Made by a program: the position numbers and the translations under genes. A model generated the notes under the pieces. It ran no database searches. It saw only the letters and a list, made by a program, of their open reading frames with translations, and was not told where the DNA came from. This document shows positions 35,650 through 47,520 of a stretch of DNA of 64,000 nucleotides, piece after piece. Location of the stretch: NCBI GenBank assembly GCA_947683625.1, contig CANTUR010000240.1:1054001-1118000 (forward strand), given 5' to 3'. This DNA comes from Mallotus nudiflorus. Lineage: Eukaryota; Streptophyta; Magnoliopsida; Malpighiales; Euphorbiaceae. Numbering within the stretch: the stretch's first letter is position 1; each line of letters opens with the position of its first letter.

Positions 35650-37875
35650 AGCATTCTAGTAAAGATATCTGGATTGTGGATTCAGGTGCTATAGATCATA
35701 TAAAATGTTCATTAACATCTTTTACAATATACACGCCTATTTTTGATATCTTTGTTACTTTGCCAAATGGTGTTAAAGTAAAAGTTACGCATATTGGAAC
35801 TATTGTTTTGTTTTGTCTCCTTTACTTGTTTTACATAAAGTTCTTTTTATTCCCTATTTTTCTTTCAATTTAATTTATATTTCTCAACTGGTTTCTTAAA
35901 CTAATTATTACTTACTTTTTAAACATGATTTTTGCTACATTCAGGACCTTCAACTTTGGAGGATGATTGGTATAGCTAAAAGATAAAATGGCCTTTATCA
36001 TCTTGATCCTGTTATATCTTCTTCTTCGTTTGATGTTAAACATGTCATTTGTCATATTAGTTCTTCAACCACTAATCTAGATTATATAATAAAGCTTTAG
36101 CACCAACAACTAGGCCATGCTTCCCTATCCATAATTAGATTGTTACTAAACTTTCATTTCATTAATAAAACTCAAATTTCTAATTCATGTGATGTTTGTC
36201 ATTATGCTAAGTAGAAAAAACATCTTTTCCTATTAGTTATTCTAATTCTAAAAGTTGCTTTAATCTGATTCCTGTTGATATCTGGGGCCCAGTTTCATAA
36301 ATTTCTTTAATAGGACATTCTTATTTTTTGACCATTATTGATGATTTCAGTAGATCCACTTGGATATATCTCACAAAATGCAAATCTGAATCTCGATAAT
36401 TACTTTAAACTTTTTGTACTCTTGTTGAGATCCAATTTTCCACCAAAATCAAAATCATTCATAGTGATAATGGACAAGAGTTCAATATGCCTAATTTTTA
36501 TTCTTCTAAAGGCATCCTTCATCATACATCTTGTGTCCAAACACCTCAAAAAGAAAATTGTTGAAAGGAAACATCAATATATCTTGAATATGGCAAGAGC
36601 ATTGAGATTTTAAGCTCATTGGACATTAAAATTTTGGTCTGAATATGTTACCTATGTTATTTTTCTTATTAACAGATTACCATCACCACTTTTTAATAAT
36701 AAAACACCTTATGAGTTTCTTTTTAATAAACCTCCTCATTTTAATAACTTGAAAGTTTTTGGCTATTTGTGTTTTACATTAACACTTTCTCATAACAGAC
36801 CAAAGTTTGCACCAAGAGCTATAAAATGTATTTTTCTAGGTCATCCATAAGGAACTAAAGGTTTTAAAGTCTATGATCTTTATTCTAACAAAATTTTCAT
36901 ATCTTGAGATGTTTTGTATATGAAAATATATTTCCATTTGTTTGTCATGTTTCACATACTTTAAATGATACATGTGTATTACCTGCTAGTATACCTATCA
37001 TTTCTATTGATTCAGATTTTCTTCCTATTCACCCTCCACTTGACCCAAACTTATCTCATTCAACTTCCACCATCCCTCCCTCTTCTCTTCAATGAACTAC
37101 CAAAACTATTCATCAATGCACCTATCTCTAAGATTACCAGACTACCCTTCCCAACCTTCAATCATCTGCTCATAACTTTAATTTTGTCCTTTCTTATACC
37201 TCACTTTCTACCAAACACAAAGCTTTTGCTTTATCCATCACCAGCTTCATTGAACTCAAAACATACCATGAAGCCATTAAACATGATTACTGGAAAGATG
37301 CTATGACAGCAGAGCTTCAAGCCCTTTATGACAATTATACTTGGGAGCTTACTTTTCTTCCACCTAATAAACAACCCATAGGTTACAAATGGGTGTATAA
37401 GATCAAGTACAAATCAGATGGTATTGTTGAAAGATGTAAAACAAGGCTTGTGGCAAAAGGTTACACCCAATAAGCTGGTATTGATTATCATAATATGTTT
37501 TCTCATGTTGCTAAAATGACATTAATATATATTCTTTTAGCCGTAGCAGCAGTTAAACGATGGCATTTGCACTAACTTGATATTAACAATGCTTTTCTTC
37601 CTAGTGATCTTGATGAAGAGGTTTACATGGACACACCCCTTGTATTACAGGCTTCCTTAAATCAAGTATGTCGGCCTAAAAAGTCCCTTTATGGACTTAA
37701 ACAAGCAAGTCGGCAATGGAATGCTAAACTCACTGCTGCTTTACTTAATCAAGGCTTTACACAAGCTTCTTTAGACTCCTCTCATTTTCTAAAAATCACT
37801 CAAACTTCAGCAACTATTCTTACGTTCATGATCATTTGCACTTACCAACTGATGGCTGAACAAAATAATGTATAA
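35650..37875 (+). pseudogene. copia B pol: protease, integrase, truncated RT
   Basis: Protease: WIVDSGAIDHIKC at about 35668-35705 (D-S-G intact). GAG pre-integrase: QLGHASLSIIRLL near 36110. Integrase: IWGPVS, YFLTIIDDFSRSTWIYL (about 36275-36375), IHSDNGQEF-type pieces (one frame off), and VERKHQYILNMARAL (36555-36600). RT: TWELTFLPP, GYKWVYKIKYKSDG, ARLVAKGYTQ-like, then VCRPKKSLYGLKQASRQWN in the open run 37627-37875. The reading loses similarity just before the YVDD box near 37830. RT end, RNase H and 3' LTR are missing, so the element is 3'-truncated. Confidence 0.8.
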
Positions 37876-38433
37876 ATTATTTAAGATTGAATTTAAATGT
37901 GAGTATTTAATTTAAAATTTGTAATTTTGAATATAAAGATTATTTCAAATTCTCATTAATTGAGTTATTGTGGATTTGTTTCAAATCCATACCAATGAAT
38001 ATCTATAACTCTTGTAATATATTGTTGATGACTTTGTCAGTTGAACTGAACATTCTTAGTGAAATATATTAAAATTTCATATAGAATCCAAATAACAGAT
38101 TGGACTGGAATTCAAATTTTTCCTCAAATCTTTTATATTTAAACATAGCATTAAATTCCTGTAATTTTAAATTTTATGTTATTAAGGTTCTACAGCTTTA
38201 GTTTTTAACTAATTTTATTCTTATTTTTAAAACATTTTTTACTCGAATGATTCTAAATTTTTTTGTTTTAAAAAACAATAGAATGATCCCAACTAAGATT
38301 ATTAAAAATTTAAAAAATCATATATTTTTCATCATTTTTTATCTAATTTTTATATAAATAATTTATTTTTAATAAATAGATTTAAATGGAGAGAGACTGA
38401 GGGCACCATATTCATCCCAAAGATCATACATAC

Positions 38434-38489
<56 letters not shown>

Positions 38490-38871
38490 TAGTAAACAAT
38501 CACATATTTCACATATGAATAAAAAATTTATGTGACTTGTGATAACAATCATGTATATTTTCATAAAATTTATTAATTTTGATTTTAATTATTTAATTAT
38601 TAAATTTAATATAATACAATTTATAAAACTATGTTATCTAATTTGATTTATATTAGATAAAATATATGTAGACCTAATTAAAATAGAAAAATATATATAT
38701 ATTTAACAAAATTATCACTTAAATTTTAATTAATTTGATTTTGTTAAAAATAAAATATAAATTAACATAACTAAAATAGAAAATACATTTTCAATTAAAT
38801 TATAATTATATGTTAATTAATTTCATTTTTATTAGAAATAAAATAGAAGTTAATCTAATTAGAATAGGAAA
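37876..38871. other. AT-rich non-coding region with a compound microsatellite
   Basis: No gene recognised. At 38424-38489 a compound repeat runs ACAT, then TA, then CA units. Confidence 0.5.
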
Positions 38872-39768
38872 TCTAGGGGGCACAGACACAGGAATAGAGA
38901 CACAGGATATGGATACAGGGAAACGACTTTTAAAAAAAAAAGATACGGACACTAGGGTCAATTTATAAATATTAAAAATATAAGGGTTAATTTATAAATA
39001 TGAAAAATTACAAAGTTCATTTTATATAAATTATAAATTAGATTCAACTAAAAAATATTTCATGGTTAGTAATATTTTTTTAACACTAAAAATAATTCTA
39101 AAACACACACAAAAAAAAACATGTAATAATAATGTTATCTTATAACATAAATAAAACAATAACACCTCAATTATACACAATTTTTTCAATAACAAATTAA
39201 CAATAAAATTACAACACTCATAAGCAACATTAATATATCAAGACTTCATTCATAATATTTATTAGCAATTTCAATTTATAAAATCTTATACTTAATTAAC
39301 ATTTTCACATTCAATGTTCTCATTTGCATCTTCATTGAAGAATATCGTCTCTAATTCCAGTTCATTTAATGAGAGATTAACAAACTCAAGAAATCCAACA
39401 TCTTCTATATTTCCAAAATCATCTCCACCAACATCCTACATCTTGATCTTCTCATCATGATATTTAGAGTTAATTCTTGACAAAATGCAAAGATTATTAT
39501 GAACAAATACCAAATCCTTTGCACGTTTTAGAAGTAGCTTATTCCTTCATAATGAATGAGTAGTGAAATTTGAGGGATTGAAGGAATTGAAGAGCACTAT
39601 GGAATAAGATAAAGGATACGTACGTTTAAAAGGGACACGTGTGTCCTTTTTCTTTTTTATTTTCTTAAAAGGCCCCGACACTATTTTTAATTTTCCAAAA
39701 TGGTTGTAAAATGTGTCGAATAAGCTTCTGAGATGTGTCAATGTTGGAAACGTATTCGATACATGACA
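38872..39768 (-). mobile_element. Probable hAT-family transposon relic
   Basis: The region between a CACAGACACAGG-rich left end (38877 onward) and a TGTATCGAATACG right end (about 39750-39765) holds the end of a hAT transposase on the minus strand. GTGTC/GACAC-rich ends like these are common in plant hAT elements. No clear 8-bp duplication was found. The right end abuts the gypsy relic at 39766. Confidence 0.4.
39290..39545 (-). pseudogene. hAT transposase C-terminal (hATC) fragment
   Basis: The minus-strand reading from 39545 leftwards gives NKLLLKRAKDLVFVHNNLC, ILSRINSKYHDEKI, then after a stop an acidic tail. The K-R-x-x-D-L-V-x-V-H-x-N-L motif is the end of the hAT dimerisation domain. 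Upstream transposase sequence is absent, so only a deletion derivative remains. Confidence 0.55.
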
Positions 39769-39860
39769 TTTCTTTAAGAAAAACATCAAGAAACTCACAC
39801 ATAAGTAGTACATTCTTAATTACTTTCTTATCTAGCTTTGTATATATGACCACAACTAAA
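39766..39860 (-). pseudogene. Start of RT domain of gypsy element B
   Basis: The minus-strand reading KKVIKNVLLMCEFLDVFLKEM aligns with the CEFPDVFPEELPG motif at the protease-RT junction of the intact element (49376-49410). It ends abruptly at the hAT junction. Confidence 0.65.
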
Positions 39861-39989
39861 TAGCCATGATACCCCCTTATAATCCTCTTTTTAATTGTGA
39901 TTGCAGAAATGAGATTTTAAGGTATTGAACTCTTATCATCTCTAAATCAAAATTCCACATCATTTAAAATTTTTAAAATTACTTACTTC

Positions 39990-40330
39990 TCTCAATAATC
40001 CAGTGTGGTATAGTGTTGAACAAACCAGTTCATTCACAAAATCACATCAAAATGAATCACATCCAATAAGACCGAATCTGGTAATAACTCTCTACCTTAT
40101 GCCAACATTGAATAAGATAAAAAGACTATATATGTATCTAACTCATCATTGAGGAAAGTTGCTATAGATAATAGAATTACTAACTTGTATGACTACCATT
40201 CCATCTTTAAAGTAAATACATGTGACACAAAGGAATGAGATGCACCAAGATCAATTAAAACTCTAGCATTAGGATAATATAGTCGAAGAATACCTACCAT
40301 AACTGCATTGGAAGCCTAAGCATCTTGAGG
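39990..40330 (-). pseudogene. Protease of gypsy element B
   Basis: Minus-strand fragments read QASNAVMVGIL, ARVLIDLGASHSFVS (active site D-L-G-A instead of D-P-G-A in element A), DSVLLDVIHFDVIL, and MNWFVQHYTTLDY. Stops interrupt. The region 40340-40840 should hold the zinc knuckle and a Gln/Tyr-rich linker but is too decayed to call. Confidence 0.65.
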
Positions 40331-40847
40331 GGTCAATGTAAAAACTCTAGCCTGCCCACGACATGCCTGCTATGATGTAGATGGCTCAAGAATCCTTGGC
40401 AATTAAATCTCCCTCTAAATCTACCTAGCTTACAAACTGAGTACCACTTTGTTGAGGATATATTGGTGCATGAAACTGGGAAGGAGTCTATTGTATTGGC
40501 TAATAAACTATAGCATATGACCCCTATATGTATGCCTATTGATAACTAGAATTTGAGCATGCTTTAACAAAGTGTCCAACCTATCTATATTTGAATTATG
40601 CTTTTGATGGTAAGTGATAAGGACTTTAGTGTACTCAACCATAGTTTGAATATATACTAAGTTTGGATCCTATACGACCATACCTAGAATCCAAACCATT
40701 GTTGTTATTATTAGCTCTAAGCCCAAACCTCATAAACCTACCACTTTATCGACCATGTCTCCCACTCTTATACCCATAGTGGCCTATATAGCTCTACTGG
40801 GAAGTACCACCAATCTAGACACTAGTACTGCATAACTAAAACACTAG

Positions 40848-41447
40848 CTATTGAGTCTCATGAACATTAGTTTTCTTGCCATCTCCACTCATGTATGGGT
40901 ATTGGATCGTGCTATGCCTTATGTGTCGGCTCTCTAATTTTCTGGCCTCTTCTACCACACTCTTTAAAGTATAGCCCTCGATATGAATCCCCATATGTGT
41001 CGGTCTTAACCCAATTACATACAAGTCCACTACTCTATGCTCATCTTTCATCACGTCCTCTATAGGACGTGATAATCTAAAGAACTCTCGGATGTAGTTC
41101 TTAATTGATTTGTCTCCTATACTGACATGCAAAAACTACCATATGTATACATCCCTCGTAGTAAGTGGGTAGAAAAATCTCAAAAATTGACCTTTGAACT
41201 CACTTTAAGTCATAGCATCCATATAGGGTTGTATGGACTACATGAACCAATCATGTACTGCTGCCTGCATTAATAGCTCAACAATAAGAATCCTCTGATA
41301 ATCAGTATACCCTATTCTAGTCTTTAAATTAGTTGTATTAATAAAATTTAGGGCATCTCTAGACCCATTAAAAGAAATTCTCCTAACTCTAGAGTATAGA
41401 AGAAGAGCATCCACATCTGTCATCCCTTGGTTTCTTTGTTGTAACAT
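40848..41447 (-). pseudogene. gag of gypsy element B
   Basis: Two minus-strand runs: 41238-41447 (GMTDVDALLLYSRVRRISFNG, TRIGYTDYQRILIVELL) and 40848-41132 (GDKSIKNYIREFFRLSRPIED, DLYVIGLRP). They align with residues about 82-240 of gag in element A. A frameshift lies between them. Confidence 0.75.
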
Positions 41448-41872
41448 CAGCTACACTAATGACATAGCTTGGTTTAGTGTTGCTAAGCCTTGGTTAATTT
41501 TCACTACACCATCTATAAAAGTTGCAAGATTCACCTCAAGAACTTTTTTTTCTGCTTGTAGCTGTTTCTCTTGCCTCTGTCTTACCGTTACTATAGGTCT
41601 ACCCCTTCTTCTACCTCACAAGGTAAGAGGAGGAGCTTCATCCTAAAAGGATTGCTCGTTATCATCATATGTTGCATCTTTAGCAAGAGCAATTCACACT
41701 TGCCTCATTTTGAAAAGACACAAAAACAATATTCAAGCACAACAAGGGAACTAACGTACATATTGAATTTTAGAAGCAATGATGACACCAAATGACAATT
41801 ACCATAAAATCACCTTAATAGTTCTAAGAAAACACCAACACTAGTGACCAAAGAATAAGAATATAACCATTA

Positions 41873-41883
41873 CTCTGATACCA
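41873..41883 (-). other. Primer binding site, initiator tRNA-Met, gypsy element B
   Basis: TGGTATCAGAG on the minus strand, 4 nt inside the LTR end (GTCGTGACA/AAGT), exactly as in element A at 47311. Confidence 0.8.
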
Positions 41884-41887
41884 ACTT

Positions 41888-44199
41888 TGTCACGACCCTA
41901 ACCTGAAGGGCATGTGACATTCACTAGGGAATGGGAAAGTGAGAACCTTCTAAAACCTATAGTAAGCCTAAGAGAATTTTTCACAAAAATTAATTTGCTT
42001 TAAAATTCTAAATAATATCAGGTAGAGTTTCCTCTTTACCGAGACAAAACCAAAACCTGTGAAATGCAAATAACACTCCCAAAAATTTTTTTACAAATAA
42101 CTCCCAAAAATATTTTTAATAACCATTATTTCACCACAACACAATGATCAACACTAAATTTATGTTCATCACATTATTAACATAATAACACATATATCCA
42201 TATTAAACAAATTAAATCACAAATACACATTATTCAATACCCAAACCCCTACTGTGGTGTCTAAAGTGCAAATATAAGACAACAAACATCAATAAGACTT
42301 ACATAATATAGCTAAGGAAGAATAAATTCGCGTAGATGACGAGAAGTATCAATCTGACTGTTAGATACTGCGAAAAAATAAAATTGAGGGGAATTAGACC
42401 TCACTGAGTAAATTAGTGTTATAAAATGTATGTTGATTTTTAAAAACACTTATTTAAAAACCATTAAATATGTTAAATAAATAAGTATTAAAAAATCCTT
42501 TATTTTGTAAAATAATCTTTATAAAATGTATTCTTCCAAATTTATAACTCTTTTAAATATAAAAAAACTAGTATAAAAATAATATTTCATAATAAAACAA
42601 AACCTTTATTGAGATTTTATGGCAGAATACTAAACCTCAATTCTATTAGCCTTTCGGGTCTCTTATATCTAAATGATTGCCATTCCAAGAGATCATTCTC
42701 CACCGATTTATAGCCACAATCTAGTCACTTAATCCATTATCGATGTCTCAAAAGAGCAAGGTCAACCGAGTTACATCTTATTTTTGATCCGAGAGAACAA
42801 GTTCAACCAAACTCAATTCAAATATTGCCTGAGAGCATAAGCTCAACTGAGTTTAAACCATAACACTGCCTGAGAGAACAAGGTTAACTAGGCGAATCTA
42901 CATATTTATTAGACTCGAGATCTTAACTAGTGCACTGTGGTTTTGGTGACACCCTCTATGTAGCATGTTCTACCAAACCCTCTAAAATATGTTTATATCA
43001 TAAAAACAAAATACAACATAGCTAAAACATCTTTCCAAAAATCATAAAATAAGCAGCTTGTGGTTTATAAAATAATACAAACCAATAAAATCCACAATAA
43101 TATTTTTGCCACATTTTCGAAACAAAATAAATATTAAACCTAATAATTCCTATTTTCAAGAAACATTTTATAAAATTAACTCACACGTAGGGCGTGCAAA
43201 TTGATGTGTCCTCGACTGCCTAAACACTACGGCTCCCACTCCAAAACTCTCTATAATAAGTAATATTAATTTAATAATTAAATAACAAATAAATTCTCAA
43301 AATTTCCAAAAAAATTATAAAAATTATGGAATTAACTAAATTGACTTGCAAACACCCTAAATTTGACATTTGAGACTAATGGAATTTATTTTGATGAGGT
43401 GGGACAATTTAAATGGAAATTGAGTAATTTCCAACTAAACACTTCTAGGATTTTTATCTCAAAAATTGTGAGGAATCAGACATAGCTCAAATTACAGAAA
43501 TCAATCCTCATAATCTATACTATTTATTAAAAATAAAATTACAATTTTCTGGGCTTGTCACTACTCCTCATCAAAATCTGGTTGGAATTTATCAAATTTT
43601 CTTGCTAGAAAATGTCTTTTACACAAACTAGTTATACCAACATGATCACAACAATATTTAGAACTCAAAAATAGCCTCAAACACAACAAACAACTACACA
43701 AATTAATAAATCGGAGAGGAAAATAGAAATTACCAAATAAATTTCGATAGAGGCTTATGCAATGTCTATTGGACGCAAAATTGGTCCCCACCATCTCTTA
43801 GGAATGAGATGACTCCTGGAAATGAGATGAGTTTAATGGCGATGGTCTTACCAGCTAACAATCGCTGAAAATGGTAATTCAAATGCTGGAAATTTAAGCC
43901 GAAACTTAAAAGCTTGAACTAACTTAAACTAGACCAAATTTCATGAAACAAAAATTTCTAGCATTTAGAGGATGTTGAGGAGGATCTGTGGTTTGAATGT
44001 CATGACAAACGGAGGTTTTTGGCTAGTGATAAGAGAGTAAGAAGATGACATGTGCTACAGTAACAAACATGAAAGATTAGGGACTTAAGTGAATTTTTTG
44101 CTATTGAGAAGAGGAACTAGAAATTTACCACTTATGTCCCTGCATTTTAGTAAAACATCCATTTAGCCATCCAAGCAATTAAAGAAGTTAATCACTTGT
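41888..44199 (-). repeat. 5' LTR of gypsy element B, main part
   Basis: It starts on the plus strand with TGTCACGACCC and continues to the insertion point at 44199. The remaining 137 bp are at 55496-55632, ending TTACA, so the LTR begins TGTAATAACCC on the minus strand. It includes four diverged copies of a GAGAGAACAAGCTCAACC-type unit (about 42740-42900). Confidence 0.75.
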
Positions 44200-47100
44200 T
44201 GTAATATCCCGTGTTTTTTTTTAAAATATTTTTACACTGTACCGGGATATACAGTGTCAATAATTTTTATGCATTATACGATATTTTTATGAGTTAATAT
44301 GTATTTTAAACCTATTTTAATTACTGTCTATTATTTTCAGTATTTTACGTAAAATTTTCCCGGGACTTTCATTTTCGGGGAAATTTTCACGTAAACAATG
44401 TATTATTAATTATTCTAAATGTATTTACGGGTTTGCATGAACTCATACATATTTTTAAATTATTAAATAAAGCCTATGTGTGTATATTTATTTAATTAGG
44501 GTTTATTATTACCCTAATATTTTATTATTTATTTATTATTATTTGATTATTTTATTTATTATTAAATTATTAAAATTTATTATTTTATTATTAATTATTT
44601 ATTAATATTTAATTATTTTAATTTATTTTATTTTTTTTCTTTTTTTTCTTTTCCTTTTTCTTTCTTTTTCTTTTTCTTTTTCCTTCCTTTTCTTTCTTTT
44701 TCTTCTTCTTCTTCTTCTTCTTCTTCTTCTTCCCGCGGGCGCCGGACGACCACATTCCTCACCACCGTTTCTCCCTCCTCCGGCCACCGTTTTCGACACC
44801 GCCGGTCTCTATCTTCTCCTTGAGCTCCGGTGAGTGTTATTCTAGCTTTGGTTTGAGCTAAAATGGTCTAGAATTGCTTAGGTTTCGATTTGAAGTTTTC
44901 GGCCACTTTTGGTTTTCGATTTTTTTGAGCTTCAATTTGGATGATTCATGGAAACTTCCTTCACAAATGTTGTTCCTGGTAGTTTAATCTTCATGTATGA
45001 ATTTTTACAAAATTTTTAGAGGTTGTTTGGATTTTTGGGTATTTTTGAATATTTTAATATTATTTTCTAATTTTCGGAAATTAATTATTTAAATTATGAA
45101 ATTGGAGTTTATGGTTGAATTAGGTGTTGAAATGAATTATAGGAATTTATTTGGAATTTTTATGAATTTCTAAGTATTTATTTTTAATTATTGAAGTTTA
45201 TGTGATTTTGTAAAATTAAGTTAATTGTGTTTTAAATTGAATTTAATTGGTTAATTGAGTTTAATTATTAATATTATTGATAAATATATTGAGAAAATTA
45301 ATTTTGGATAATTGTATGATTTTTGGTGAATTTTTGAAGTAATTTAGGTATATATATATATATATATAGGGGTATTTTGGTAATTTTACCCTAAATTGTC
45401 TAAAAATGTAATTTAATTGGTTTTAATATTTATTTAAGGTATAAAAATGATTTCTACAAAAAATTTAGTATTTTTAACTAATTAAAACTATTTTTCGGGA
45501 ATTATTTTCAATTATATATATAATATACGGTTTTTCAAATAAAATGAGTTTTAATCGGTTTTTATAGTGTTTCAAGGTTAATTATGTAATTTTTACCTAT
45601 GAAATGTATTTTTATGATTTAAGGATATTTTTGGTATATTTGAATATATATTCTGTGTTTGTGGACCCCGGTCGACAGATTGTAGTTTGGAGTCCGACCG
45701 AGGGGTTGTGATTGATTATGGTGTTTATTTTTGAAGTGTATTTTCTTTACAGGGTCGGCTCTACTCTTTTGAGTAGAGAGATGTCCGTTTTACAGGGGAG
45801 GTTCTGTCGGATTTCCGGTAGAATTCTCGTAAAACGTGATATCCAGTCGAACCCTAATTTTCGATTCTGTATTTAATACTCTAGATTGAATTCTAGGATT
45901 TCTGTTAGGGTTATTCTGATGTCGAGTAATTATTTCTTGTTTAGTTGCGCCGAGACCGAGGTTTAGTGGACCAGGCCCGTCGGACCTGTCTCGTGAAGCG
46001 CATTAGGTGAGTTACTATATTATATATATATGCTTAGGATGCATGATTTAGAAAATGCATGTTTTATCTTTACTAAATATGCATAAATAACATGATTTAT
46101 ATTCAAGTATATTTTTGGTATATTTTTGGTATATAATAAATTATGTACATGTTTTATTAATAAAATATATTTAAAATGTTTTTAAATATATTTTTAATTT
46201 AATTTGTGATTTGATTGGATTTATTTGACATATATATACTCAAAATATACCTGGTTTATGTTTGGTATATTTTCGGTATATATATGGTTTATATTGCTAT
46301 TTCATTTATATCCATGCATCATTTATTTTTGTGAATGAATGTTTTATATTTAAGAATGAAGGATATCAATAGAACGTGCTACCTAGTGGGCAGCACTAGG
46401 ACCGAGTACGTACCGGTACGCCTATAGTATTTAGGCTATATTACTAACTTATTTGTGGATATTGATTTGATTATGATTATTGATATGTGAGATGTGGTTT
46501 GGGGTGTGATTGCTGGAGCTCGGTTGACTAAGTGTCTCGGGGCCAATCACACTGGCAGTCAGACTGCTGGAGCTCGGTTGACTTAGTGTCTCGGGGCCAG
46601 TCTACTGTCCATATGGATTAAGTGGATATATTTGGAATCAGTGAGCCTGTATGGCTAGAGTGTTGTTTAACACTATTTTCTGAGGTTGCGATATTCTAGG
46701 GTTCTATGTGATCCTTCATAAAAGTTGATTTTCAGACAAAATATATAAAATGATTTTTCTGCATCTGTATGAACTTGCCTGTATATATACATATTACTCT
46801 TATATTGTTGACTGTATGCATTATTACTTAGAGTGTATGTATATATACTATAGTAATTCACTCAGTGAGGTCTGACTCCCCTCCGTTGACTATTTTTCAG
46901 GAGAGTCAACTTCCTCAGACCTCAGTAGCAGGTCGATACGCCGGATTTCTTCCGCCCCGGCTTCTTTATGTAAATTGTATACTTGAGTCTTATTTATTTA
47001 CTCTAGATACTGCAGTAGTTGTGAATTAAAGTATTTGTTTTAAAGAGATGTATTATAGTAAAACTGGATTTGTATAAAGATTATACATTTATGAGATTAT

Positions 47101-47306
47101 ATATGCGATGTGATGAGTTTTGAATTATATCCAGTTGAGATGGATGATATTGTAATATTTATGATTTTATTTTCCGCTGCATATTATATTATATGGTTAT
47201 TGTTATTGCATGATTTATTTTTATTTTTAGGCTTGCTACGGGTTCCGGATTCGAAAGAATTCCCGTTCCCTAGCGCCGGTCATGGCCCCTATTTTGGGTC
47301 GTGACA
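44200..47306 (+). repeat. 5' LTR of gypsy element A
   Basis: It starts TGTAATATCCC and ends GTCGTGACA. It contains a TTC microsatellite (44701-44732) before a GC-rich patch, a TA run near 45350, and a 2-copy unit GCTGGAGCTCGGTTGACT... (46514-46610). No reliable TATA box was assigned. Short ORFs inside are repeated in the other LTR and are spurious. Confidence 0.95.
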
Positions 47307-47310
47307 AAGT

Positions 47311-47322
47311 TGGTATCAGAGC
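47311..47322 (+). other. Primer binding site, initiator tRNA-Met, gypsy element A
   Basis: TGGTATCAGAGC, 4 nt after the LTR end. Confidence 0.95.
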
Positions 47323-47520
47323 GAAGTTCGTATCAGAATGGAGTTCTGTGTCAGGGCTTAGTTTTGTGAGTTGTGGCCCTAGTTTTAAAGTTGTGTTTTC
47401 TGTTGGACTACTGCAGTGTATTAGGTTCGAGTATGTCTTGATAAGTATTCCTTGCTGTAGTTTTCAGCGTTATTCCTTCGTTGTCTGTTTTGTCTGAATC
47501 TTTCCGTTTGTCTTTTCAGA

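Larger units (their letters stand above)
34014..37875 (+). mobile_element. Ty1/copia element B, 3'-truncated
   Basis: LTR-like start, initiator-Met primer site, gag, protease, integrase and part of RT in copia order. Stops and frameshifts are found throughout. The right end stops within RT without a terminal repeat, and the deletion junction lies near 37830-37875. Confidence 0.75.

Noticed and set aside
43561..43794. Minus-strand Cys-rich 77-residue ORF
   Set aside because: Inside the LTR of gypsy element B, with no conserved motif and no counterpart in the related LTR of element C.
46673..46861. Minus-strand 62-residue ORF with an identical copy at 54858-55046
   Set aside because: The identity is because both lie at the same place in the two LTRs. 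There is no coding signature and it overlaps AT-rich LTR sequence.
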